Of a stretch of DNA of 59,975 bases, positions 12,278 through 24,300 are shown in pieces (within the stretch, counting starts at the first letter, position 1; each line of letters starts with the position of its first letter). The notes beneath the pieces are model-generated. The model made no database searches. It was not told where the DNA came from and saw nothing but the letters and a program-made list of their open reading frames with translations. The position numbers were made by a program, and so were the translations under genes. This stretch comes from Priapulus caudatus (taxonomy: Eukaryota > Priapulida > Priapulimorpha > Priapulimorphida > Priapulidae): the NCBI RefSeq assembly GCF_000485595.1, contig NW_014577318.1:1-59975 (forward strand), written 5' to 3'.

Positions 12278-12415
12278 TGCATGTGCGCGCGCGCGTGTGC
12301 GTGTGTGGGTATGTGTGTATCTTGTGCGTGTGTGTATCTTCGTGCGCGTGCGTGCGCGTGCGTGCGCGTGCGTGGGTGTGCAAGCGTGCGTGAGCGCGCG
12401 GGCGTACATGCGTGA
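12195..12415. repeat. (GT)n microsatellite with degenerate TG/CG flank
   Basis: A pure GT run of about 70 bp at 12206-12276 passes into GTGCGCGCG and CGTGCGTGCG units. A short (AT)n run precedes at 12032-12054. No coding potential. Confidence 0.9.
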
Positions 12416-12419
12416 TGTA

Positions 12420-13304
12420 TGCGTATATCTTCACATGTCAAGTACGCGTATATAAGTGTTAAGCGACAGTAAAGCCCAATAACAACACGTAGCGAAATCT
12501 CGGCTAGATATGCGACATGTCTGTCATACTGCGTAACTCGGTGATTAGTCGTAAAACCAACTGCCGTCCACAAAAACCCTCAAGAATGAAACAGTCAAGC
12601 ACCATCGAAGCGTAATTAAGTTTGCATCACAGAGAATCACGAGTGTTCGGGACTCGAGTTCTGCAAACACACGTGAGCAAAGTGTACATCCGCGTGCATT
12701 ATAAATCTAGCTGGAACCGTGCTGCAGAATACAATCTCTTCATTTACGACGAACGCTCTTCAAAACTATATAGCATTGAATATAGTGCATTATACGCTCC
12801 ATTTAATGGAAGCCACTAACAGCAAACCCGCGCTTAATTTACTCGGTGTGCTATATCTGCGAAACGCTTACTAAAACAATATTATTGAACAATTCATTAT
12901 ATAATAGATATATGTGAGTTATTATAGAACAATGGTAAAATAAGAGAATTTATCCATTATTATTATTATTCATATACACGAGATGCTCGGCTGATGAGAT
13001 TGTATTGTCAGTACTGCATCTGAATGTCAGTGTTGGTTCGCGTGTTTCCCCTCGATCTGGCTCCGTTAATGTTCACAGCAATAATCGCCGGTGCTTGCAT
13101 GCAGGTTCTCGTGCGCGGAAAACACGATTTCATGCACTCTACGCATTCAAATTTAGTCGCTATCGGCTTCACCTCAATCCATACCGGCTTCTGTTGAAAT
13201 GGTTCAGCTTTTTTGGCACGCTCGACTGCATGCAATATTTGCGTGCAAACGTTGTTGCGCTGTTCGTCTTTACCACATTCGTATATATGCATACATATAT
13301 AATA
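12420..13304. other. Intergenic DNA, nothing recognised
   Basis: Open frames here, including a 99-codon minus frame at 13008-13307 with several cysteines, match no domain I know and lack splice context. Confidence 0.4.
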
Positions 13305-13305
13305 C

Positions 13306-13352
<47 letters not shown>
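13305..13352. repeat. (TA)n microsatellite
   Basis: About 46 bp of uninterrupted TA. Confidence 0.95.
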
Positions 13353-13353
<1 letters not shown>

Positions 13354-13767
13354 GGCGTGAATGGCATTTACATCTCCATACCACTACACAACGTCTCATT
13401 CTCAGTCACTTCCCTCACTTAACGACGCCGCAGAAAATGATCGTGGTAATAGTGAGGCAAGCTTACATGCAACATGGGGGCAGTAATGTAAATCGGAAGG
13501 CCTTCAGTCTTGCCTTCGCAATGAGGCTGAAGTAGTAGACCACGATGAGTTCGTAACTTGTAGTTTTGCGTGCTGTTTATCGTAACATGTATTAATATTA
13601 TCGTCTATTATAGCAGCTACAAATATGCGCCGTAAAGTAGCGAACAAGCGTCAGTGAACCAATAAGGAGTATAACACGTATTACACATATTATACCCTAA
13701 CCACATAATAACGCTAATTGTAATCTACGACTCACATCGTTTACTACATTTGATACTTATTATATTA

Positions 13768-14295
13768 TTATTAGTAGTAGTAGTACTAGTCGTAGTCGTA
13801 GTAGTAGTAGTAGTAGTAGTAGTATAGTAAGTAGTAGCTAGTAAGTACTAGTCGTAGTCGTAGTGAATAGTAGTAGTAGTGTCAGTAGTAGTAGTAGTAG
13901 TAGTTAGCAGTAGTTAGTAGCGTAGTAGCAGTAGCCATCAGTAGGTAGTAGTAGTCAGTAGTAGAAGTAAGTCCAGTAGTAGGACTAGTAGTAGCTAAGT
14001 AGCCGTAGTAGCAGTAGCAGCAGCAGTAGCAGTAGCAGTCAGCGTAGCATCAGTAGTAGCTCGTATTACCTAGTAGTAGTCAGTAGTAGTAGTAGTAGCT
14101 AGGAGTAGGTAGCAAGTAGATGCAAGTAGCAGTAGCCAAGTAGCGAGTTAGCAGCCAGCCAGCTAGCGTTCAGTGCGGGCTAGCAGTAGCAGGGCGCAAG
14201 TAGCCAGATAAGCAGTAGTACAGATAGTAGTAGGTTAGCGAGTAGCGTAGTATAGTAGTAGTAGTGCTAGTAGTAGTAGTAGTAGTAGTAGCTAG
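13768..14295. repeat. Degenerate TAG/GTA trinucleotide array, left part
   Basis: Over 500 bp of TAG-based triplets with many point changes (AGTAGCAG, AGCAAGTAG). It resumes at 14891 after an inserted LTR-like unit, so both parts were one array. Confidence 0.9.
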
Positions 14296-14890
14296 TGTAC
14301 TTGTATGCCAGCAACGATGGTAACTCCGACCGTGACGCTTAGCACGTCACCCTAGAGATCTTACATGTATGGAGCTGGTTGACGAACGCGCAAACGACAA
14401 TACGACGGCTCTCACCGGACATCGCCCTGTGCAAAAGGATAGGCTCGCCAAACCTAAGCGATACCGGCATCCCGCTAGTGCTTCCCAGTCAATCGTCTGT
14501 TTTAGCAGGACAGAGTTTCTAGTAGCCGGTTCGAGCCACAAGACTATATAAGCTGCATTTTTGACAAGCTCAGGATGGACACATTTATATTAAGATTTAA
14601 AGAGAGATCTTACTGTAGTTCAGTCCAGAGATAGGCATGCCTATAGGCTATGTTGCCTATAGCGTATTTAGTATGTACTATATTTGTATGTGTAGTTAAT
14701 AATAAAAGTCTCATGTGAAACATACTAATCCGGGACCTACGTCTACGTATACTGTGGCTATCTCTGACTCTCTCACGTCTGCTGCTAAAGCCTCTTCTAC
14801 TGGTTTATCTAGGCGACAACGCTGGTTACTCTTACGTTATGTCGACGCTTCCATCCTACCGACATCTTGACAACCTTTCGCAGCACAACA
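14296..14890. mobile_element. Solo-LTR-like insertion in the TAG array
   Basis: 595 bp of complex sequence interrupts a trinucleotide array. It starts TGTAC and ends CAACA (TG...CA form) and is flanked by GCTAG (14291-14295) and GTTAG (14891-14895), a 5-bp duplication with one mismatch. Inside are a TATA-like box (ACTATATAAGC at 14542) and a polyadenylation signal (AATAAAAG near 14700), the expected order U3-R in a plus-orientation LTR. No second LTR, primer site or gag/pol is present. The boundary call is uncertain because the flanks are repetitive. Confidence 0.5.
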
Positions 14891-14964
14891 GTTAGTAGTA
14901 GTAGTGAGTGAAGTTCGTTCAGTATGTAGTAGAAGTGGAGTAGTTTTTTAGTAGTTCAGTTAGC

Positions 14965-15036
<72 letters not shown>

Positions 15037-15081
15037 CAGCAGCAGCAGTAGCAGTTGTTGTAGTAGTAGTAGTAGCAGTAG
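14891..15081. repeat. TAG trinucleotide array, right part
   Basis: Includes about 95 bp of nearly pure TAG (14963-15040) followed by CAG/TAG mixtures. It ends about 280 bp upstream of the histidine decarboxylase start codon, so it lies in the likely promoter or 5' UTR region. Confidence 0.9.
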
Positions 15082-15361
15082 TAATAATAATAATATTATT
15101 ATATCGTTTCAGCTAACTCTAACATCACCGAAGCTACCACGACGCCCAGCAAACTACCGACTGAAGTATACCTCACTCCAACCCGCGGGCGATTCTTGCA
15201 GGGATCCTGCACAATCAACAGCAACGCTGGAGGCTCGTAACAAGTCGTTGGCTTCACACGGCTTCAGCGTGTTCCTAGGAGCGGTGCGAGTCGCGGCGGG
15301 TCGAGTCGAACAAGCGTTCCTAACCAAACAGCTGGCAGCGAAACGCAGCAAGAACGCAGGC

Positions 15362-18300
15362 ATGGACTACGACGAGTATAGGCAAAGAGGTTGGTATCTT
15401 TTCTTCACTATATATGTGCAGACATGCAACGGCGAAGTTGAAAGCAGCGGCATGCAGCGGTGTGGTTAAAAACTAATAAATCGACGATATTTCGATGCTA
15501 TCGTGTTACTTATGACTGTCGGATTTTATATTGCAATACATTCGCCAAGATACCAGCAGAGATAGGCAAGTCGAAAGAAACATCACTACTAGCGGTAGAG
15601 GTTAATTAACTCGAAAGGATATACAGTTCGCGTGATAAATAACACTTGGTGATACGCCCATAGGTAGAGCAGAAGTAGAAACGGGGTTAAAGTCCTTGAA
15701 GCAATTGCTTTAATGGAGGAACGTAAAGTGTAGATTATCGCCAATCCGACCAGATTGCCCAAGTGAATTTCGTCAAGACGAGCACGTGATTGGCACACCA
15801 ACTGTTTCTCTTTGTAGTTCGTTGTCTAGTTGTGTCGTGACGTGGAGAAGTGAAATTTTGAAAAAGTGAAAAAGTGAAAAAGTGAAAAAGTGAAATAAGT
15901 CAGACGATACAAGTGCACCCGTCGGTAGGTCTTGATTTTGCATATACATAGTTTTTACCACATTTTTAATCAGCTTGAGGTTACTACGGTTTTGCTGTAA
16001 TAAACTAGTGTAGCGATTACGCGACACGTAATATCCTCTGGCAGATTTTGAACGTGATCTCGCAATAAGTCTATATACCGTTCCATAGCGTATAATACCG
16101 TATAATACCGTATAATACCGTATAATACGTATAATACCGTATAATACCGTATAATACCGTTCCATAGCGATATAGCGATATATAGTTATATAGCGATTTA
16201 TTACATTCCTATATATCAGTCGTCTGCATTACGTCACTGTTTCAGCAAGGCGCATGCGCTGTGCGAATATCACACGACCACAAACGCTACTGAGTAAATA
16301 TACTAACAGCAAAAATATAGGAATACCCTCACCAATGACATAATAAGTGAAATATAATACCTTTTTAATAGTAAAAGGAGAACGAACAAATAGCTTTTGA
16401 TCACCGATGTTGACATATTTGGCTACGGCATATATGTTATGTGCGGCATGTCCCAGTGGACTCGCCCTGCGTGCGGCAATTCTGAAACTCGTGTACGCTT
16501 CTTCTAATAAAATTACACTCGTCTGCATGTAATCAGTAGTGAAGGTTGTGCGAACGTTTTTTCACGGTCACGACCACCAGGCAGACGTGTAAAAAGCATC
16601 ATCTGTCGCAGACAAATGGGCACGCTGTTTGAAACACGCACACGCACATAGGCGCGCACTTACGCACACACGCACACACACTCTCTCACACACGTCCGCG
16701 CGCGCACACACGCGTACGCGCATGCACACTCACACACGTACAACTACCACACAACACACAACACACACACAACACACACACACACAAGCACACGTACGCA
16801 CGCACGCACACACATGCGTGTACTCGCAAGCGTGCACGCATACACGCGCGCGCGTAAACACACATACACGCACACAAACGCACGCATGTACACACGCACA
16901 CGCGCACACAAACGCACGCATGCGCACACGCGCGCGTCGCCAGTATTTGAAGAACGAGCAGAAATAGCAGCAATCGAAGAATGGAGTACGTGTCATCGTG
17001 GGGCACAGACGACATAGGAAAAGTATACATACCAGCAGCTGCCGACGTGAGCACAAACAGAGGAATGCTTGCACGCGCTGTTACATATGTGGAACATGTA
17101 TTCAAGTATGGGCTGAAAAGACCACGTCTACTCTTCGATGACTTTGGACTTTTTCATCGAATAAATACGTAAAATTGTGTCAGGTGTGAACGAAAGCTAT
17201 AGGCGCCGAAAGCTTAAGATTGATTAAAAGATGTAAAAGCCGATTTCTGTTAACAACCTAATATACTTTAGTGTGTTTACACGCTGCGCGTCTGTGTGAG
17301 CGTATGTGCCCATGTTTGTGCGTGCGCGTCTGTGTGAGCGTATGTGCCTATATGTTTGTGCGTACGCGCCCGTGTGAGCGTATATGTCTGTGTTTGTGCG
17401 TACGCGTCTGTGTGCGCGTATATGTTTGTATTTGTGCGTACGCGCCCGTGTGAGCGTATGTGCCCATGTTTGTACGTACGCGCCCGTGTGAGCGTATGTA
17501 CCTATATTTGTGCGTGCGTGTCTGTGTGAGCGTATATGTCTGTGTATGTGCGTGCGCGCCCGTGTGCGCGTATAGGGCCTATGTTTGTGCGTACGCGCCC
17601 GTGTAAGCGTATGTGCCTATATTTGTGCGTGCGCGTCTGTGTGAGCGTATATGTCTGTGTATGTGCGTGCGCTCCCGTGTGCGCGTACAGGGGTTATGTG
17701 TGTGCGTGCGCGCCCGTGTGCGCGTATGTACCTACATGTTTGTGCGTGCGCGCCCGTGTGCGCGTATGTACCTATATGTGTGTGCGTGCGCGCCCGTGTG
17801 CGCGTATAGGGCCTATGTGTGTGCGTGCGCGCCCGTGTGCGCGTATGTACCTACATGTTTGTGCGTACACGTCTGTGTGTTCCGCGACCGTGCGTGTCTC
17901 TGTATTTAGAATCGCATGAGCTTCAACGACTACTTTTTTTAATTTACTGTGACCGTATTGCCGTCGACTTCGCTTCGTATAAGTCGTACGCTTCGTGCAT
18001 TTAGAATAGCGCAACCCATCAGTGCATCACGGTCGGCGCGTATTTGTCATGCGGGAGAGGTCCTCCTCTAGCTGGTAGGTCGATCAGCGGGCGGCTCACT
18101 CACTCACACACGCACGCACGCACGCACGCACACACGCACGCACACACGCCGGCGCGCACGCACCCATGCACGGCTGCGCGCACCCACGCGCATGTGTGCA
18201 GTGGTCAGCGAAAGGTTAGCTTGATTTACATATCTCAAAACCATCGTTTGTGAATAAGCTGACATTCATGTGTACGCGCGCGCGTGTGTGCGTGGCGGGC

Positions 18301-21300
18301 GGCCGGAGGACGAATGTGCCTACTTGTGCGTGTGTACGTGTGTGCGTCGGTGTGTGCGTGCGTGCGTGCGTGCGTGTGTGCGTCGGTGTGTACGTGCGTG
18401 CGTGCGTGCGTGCGTGCGTTCCTGCCTGCGTGTACGCGTGCCTGCGCGCGTGCGCGGGTGTATGTGCGTGCGTGTGCGCGTGCGTTCCTGCATGCGTGCG
18501 TGCGTTCCTGCGTGCGTGCGTGCGTGCGTGCGCGTGTGTGTGCAGCACATCACCATTGGTGTTGCTCAGCTGCTAATTAGGTAAATTCTGTAAGAACGCG
18601 GAGCCGTCGATGTGTTTGTTGTGGCGTCGCGTTGCAGCGAGCAGCGTCGGTAACCGATCCCCCCATACGACGTCGCACCGACCATAAAGCTGTCACTCGC
18701 TGCTGTTTGAACAAGAATTTATTTACCTTAGACGCACGCATGACAATAATATATGGCAACATGTCGCTGCTCGCCTACATACATAATTCTGTCGGACAAC
18801 CGAGACAGTCACTCTTTACCGCGTAACTACACATATACGTTACATAACCGTTCCCTTTTTTTCGAATAACGAATGAGCGACGTAAGCGTCATTTATTACC
18901 GTAAACATACGGCTAGCAAAACAATAACGCGGTAATTTCAAAGTCAATATCTATTCCCGGCGATGAAGGTAATAACAAATCATGTATGCATGCAAGAAAG
19001 TTCACGTTACGTACGTTTGACGGGTAACAACGGAGATTGGTGGAGACGGTTCTTGCATGCCTATATTATGATAATGCCAATCGTAACAATAACTTCTTTC
19101 AGTGTTCATAGTGAACATGCGTATTTCTCTACTAGGAACTCTCGTTAAAATCATATAGATTTACGTGGAGTCTCACAGAGATACAACTCATGCACTTTGA
19201 ACTGTTTAAATGCAGTGATCATGCGTATAGAAGACAAAGATGAATAACAGAGATAAGACGCCGATTACGAAGTAAAAGATGGCGGCAATGATGGGGCGGC
19301 AGACGAACTAGATGAAGAGTACAACGATGATGACATTGGTGTGTATAATAAAAAAGAAGCGTACGATTACGAAGTATACTACGCATAGGGAAGAACGACG
19401 AAGAAGGATGGCGGGAAGAGGGGGAGAAAGATGAGGAGGAAATCGAAGAGAAAAGGAGAAGACAAGGAACAAGTATAGAATAAAAAGCAAGAAGGAAAAG
19501 AAGAAGACAGATATGATGAAGAAGATGAGGAAAGGGGCGAAGAATAAGAAAAGGGAGAAGAAGAAGAAAAGCAAAAAGAAAAAAGAATATCTTAGACAGA
19601 TTAGCAGGTATTCCTTCGAGTTCACAAATTCTTTGTTACGCATGGTCAAGTCCGCTTGGACTTGCTAAAACACTTCTATTACCTAGAGACCTATACAATT
19701 GACTGAGAAATCATACCAAACACTATTTATATATATATATATATATAACACGTCGATCGATGGCGCCACGCGTCACGTCTTATTGTGTTGACCATGCAGT
19801 CGCCGGTCAGCGTTGCTCGCTTTCTCTCTCACAATCACACGGCAGTATAAAACAAAGCGTTAATAGAGCGGACATGACGACGCTGACAATCACGGGGGAG
19901 CCGTCGAGCAATTAGCGCGCTCCGACTTTGTGCACTTTCGGCGAGTCGAAGCACGTATCGTCCATAATCAGTCGACGTCAACGACAGATTGCCCCGCCGC
20001 GTCGATAGCGTCGTCTAGGTGCGTGACGCAGACGCGATAAATTACGACACGCCACGTGACCTCACACCTATATATTATACCACCGAGACTCGGTACTCGA
20101 ACCGCCCGCCATTCAAGAGATATATATATATATACCCGCGAGACTCGGAGCGAGGCGCCCGCGTCATTCAAGAAAGACCATTCGATTCGTAGTTTGTTTG
20201 TATAAATGCGTGATAATAACACGTTTGCAGGTTGTTGTTGTTGTTGTTGTTGTTATGTTCGGGGGGTTAACGAACGCTTTTATGAGCCCAGCAAGATGCG
20301 CTTGCAAGGAACAACGTACAATGATTATATATGAAGAACATTGTGAAAAAATTCTCCAGTTTTACGTGTGCATATTAGCGTATTAGTAATACAGTTGTGT
20401 AAATAGTAACATTTCAGATGCTAAACGCTAACGCTCAACGCTCAACGTTAAACGTTCTAGTACTAGACTGTTCATGTTAATCGTGTTGCTTATTGATAAC
20501 AACAAAACATTCATTAGGGAATCACAAGAACAAATAATCATTGTATTGACAAACTCATGAGCGAGTCGATATTTTCTAACAATTCTCGTTTCCTTTCTAA
20601 CATTGATCGAAATCGTGAAACATTGTGAGAAAACAAATTCACGCATATAATTCCATTAACAAACATAATATAGATATGTTAGGGGAATACCTTATGCAAA
20701 CACATTACCATATAAATGCGGACTGAAAGTTAACGCGTGTCTTGCCAAATTCCATGTATTTAAACTATCTGACCATACGGGACTTGTCATACGCCCGGGA
20801 CGGTTGTAGGTTATATGCATTTTTATTCACGATCACATGTACAGACTCTTCGTAGGCACGTAGAAAATGGTCGCCTAACCAATCAAATCACGGAATGCAT
20901 GCATGTCCCGTGTAGTAAGAGCGGGAACAGTTACAAATGTTTAATATAAATATAGAAGCAAACAACTGAATGTAACAATGCCAATTGTCATTCAACTAGA
21001 CCTATTGTAAAGAATTGGTAAAGAATTGGGTAAAGAATTAGAGTATTATAATCTGTATTTGGCTCGAAGCGCCCAATGCCAATTTCTCCGTCCGTTTCCT
21101 TCATACTCGAGCCCCGTACGGCTACGAGTACATACCCGCATACGCATGCATGTACGTACACGTGCGTACGAGTAGGTGCATGCATGCGTGTACCTGCACG
21201 CACGCGTGCATGCATGTGAGCGGACGCGTGTGCGTGTGCGCAAGTGTGTACGCGTTCGTGTGCGGGTGCGTTCGTATACGTGCGCGAGCGTGCGCGAGTG

Positions 21301-24300
21301 TGCACGCGTAAAGGTACACGTTGGTGTAGGTTAGGGTTGTGTACGGTGTGCCGGTAGCGGAATTCCTGCATCTATGCACACGCGTGCGTGTATATCTGCG
21401 CGTCTCTGTGCGTTCGAACATGTCTGTGTATATTAGGTGCAGAAAACACAGACCACTCTCATAAACATAACTTAAAACAGTTAGTTGGTTGTACAACGGT
21501 TGGCACTAGGGCGTTTGACGCGTGCGGGATGGTAGCAATGGGTGAGAAAATCTACACGCGTTATATCGGAATATCATTGCAATTAATCTAACGTGATAAT
21601 GCTAGACAACATGTATTCAGCATTATTCATCAATGCCAACTATAAGTGAGACATCTACTTGTCTGTGGCTCTCACATCTCTCAAACTACTGTCTCATTAC
21701 ACCTATAGTTACCAGGAATGGGTTTTGATTTACAACACGTCCCGAGAAACACTGGGTGCCCCAACTCGCACGCTATATGAGGGTTACAAGGTGCCGGTGC
21801 AGCAGATATATTCTATAGCATTGTTAATTAGGTAGTAATTGTGAATTTATGTCACGTCATTGATTTACACGTAATTCGTTCATTAAGACGGCGTTGCATA
21901 CGTGCACTACAATTAAGGTCACCTACTAATACATGGAAACTGCGCAAATACATGAGTTAACATGGGGAAATAATGCTCAAGCTGTACTTATTAGAGCGTT
22001 TATAATAGTCTGCTGAGCTCTCGTTATGTTGTACGGGTAGATCTTGTGATCTCAATGATAGAGCAACAAGAACGTCCTGGGTAATACCCATTAATACGCT
22101 TAAAAACAAACAAACAAAATATAAAATGAAATTTCTGTTGTACTTACGCCGACCTTGTCAAACAACAACACGTACATGCACTTTGCGTGATAGATTACTG
22201 CTGGCTAATTAAATGGTACGATAATATGGCATGTATGAATCACATGGCACTTTTAAAACAGCAAACAATAAATCTGTCTATGCGCATATCACTAATGGCA
22301 TAATATTTCATAATCTCGAGTGGCTGCATGGCGGGAGCTTCGATAGGTATGGAAAGACGGCAGGTTATGAGTATGTAACAGCTAGTGTGGATGGCGAAAT
22401 TGCGAAATGATTAATCAGGTGTTGCAAAGGAAGCTTTTCATCGAGAAACGTCTAAGTCTATATACAGAGGAAAGAGTGAGTCATGCGACTAGAAACCGCC
22501 AATAGCATTCACGACTTCTTATTTTTATATCAACGTATCGGTTTCGAAATTTATAATTTTTGCGTTTTGGGGCAAGCTGAACGAGATACATTCTTGAGAA
22601 TGTTGTTAGAAATTGTATATTTTTATAAGGTTTGACAGCGTTGTGGCTGTCGTTGTAAAACATGAGGATAGCCAGCTAGGTTGAAATCACTAGCTCGAAT
22701 GATGACGTGAAGATTTATTGCATACGTTTTGCTTTCTATCGCATCAGTTTGTTTGTTTGTTTTTTATTTCGTCCCGATAATTCACTCACGCGTTCATGCA
22801 AATCGTCAAATCATACAGTAAAACTAATGTAACCCCAAATTTCACCAAAAATGATGTATATTCCGTTCTCCATCATCACTCGATTATTTACGTGAATTTA
22901 CCCAGTTGAATCTGCTCATCATTACCTCATTCCTGAGCGAATCGACAAATTAAATGTAGGGCCTATGCCGAAAAATACAGAATTCGTTCTGTTAACGTTA
23001 AACTCGCCGTTATTGGGCAGGTAAGGAGATGGTGGACTACATAGCCGATTACCTGGAGGGAATTCGAAAGCGGAGAGTGTATCCATCCGTAAAGCCAGGA
23101 TACATGAAGTCACTATTGCCCGATCATGCACCGGAAGAAGGCGAAGACTGGGATAGCATCTTCCGGGATGTTGAACGCGTCATCATGCCCGGGGTGAGCG
23201 CATAGACTAAGAATAATATTCTAGTATATATAAATATTCTTAGTCTATGGTAAGCGTGCTGCATTCAGCCAATCACGCGTTGTTTACGCATAACAAAGAA
23301 AAAATCTGACATGTCAGCAAGAAAACCACGATTGATGCCTAATAGCTTAATAAAGAATGATAACGAAAACGAATCGATGCTTTAAATAGAATGTTTGAAT
23401 TATTCACAAGCGTGTACATCGCGCAGAAGAACAACACAGCATCGGACACAGGATCCTGATAAACTATAATAGATCACATTTACACGGTAAATGTTTGTCA
23501 TCGTTGTGATATTTGTTCGCATAGATCACGCACTGGCAGAGCCCACAGATGCACGCATACTTCCCAGCATTAAACAGCCCGCCCTCGCTTCTAGGAGACA
23601 TGTTGGCAGATGCGATCGGCTGTCTGGGTTTCACCTGGGTACGTTTATATACAGTCTACTTAAAGTTAATGATTTTGAAGATATGGTTATCATCCGTTTA
23701 TGTCCGTTTCCCGGTTGGGTTTTATACCATAACCATTTACCTAACTCCCGGCAACTTCCTAATATAACCCCATAACTCCCATTCAATCCCTATCAACCGG
23801 ATAATGCTCTCCTGCATCACTTAGTAAGCACTTTTCAAGTTAAATCCTATTTTTTTGTATAAACCCGATGAGTAATTCATATAATCATGATAGATAACAC
23901 AACATGCCTAATGCATGGTAAGTGCCAAGGGGACACTCAACATGCTGACGGTGCATCATGTATTATTGAGATCGCTGAAAAATTAGATATCAAAATTAAG
24001 AATCATTACTCCAAACATTATAAGGAAAGTATTGCAGTGTACATAGATAGTTCCTCTCTTACTCGTTCCAATTTCGATCAGGCCTCGAGCCCCGCTTGCA
24101 CAGAGCTGGAGACCATCGTGATGGACTGGTTGGGAAAGATGCTAGGACTTCCGGATGCCTTCCTACATAACCCCAGCAGCGGTAGCAGTGGAGCCAGAGA
24201 GGTCCGGGGAGGCGGTGTTATACAGGCAAGCGTCTTATTTAGTCTTAGCGTTATTTCTATAGATCCCATTCAACCGCCGGGCGAATATCGTAGCGTGTGT

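Larger units (their letters stand above)
15390..23020 (+). other. Histidine decarboxylase intron 1 (7.6 kb)
   Basis: A phase-1 intron bounded by G|GTTGGT and GGGCAG|GT. It holds only repeats and unique AT-rich DNA: a GTGAAAAA run (15857-15895), 10-bp repeats (16088-16160), CA/TG tracts (16636-16945, 18095-18180, 18270-18545), a minisatellite (17270-17880), a purine-rich tract (19395-19600) and others listed separately. No nested gene is recognised. Confidence 0.8.

Noticed and set aside
12029-12573. His/Thr-rich and Cys/Val-rich frames of up to 141 codons
   Set aside because: Translations of a GT/CA microsatellite in several frames, without start context or domain. The same applies to 3904-4413, 16629-17105, 17271-18014, 18044-18584 and 29346-29766.
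15248-15361. N-terminal extension of histidine decarboxylase (ASHGFSVFLG...)
   Set aside because: That frame has no ATG at its start (it begins with TTG), while ATG 15362 matches the known start of the family in position and context.
23491-23775. A separate small gene overlapping exon 3
   Set aside because: Frame shadow; the conserved reading [16 protein letters not shown] is in another frame, bounded by consensus splice sites.
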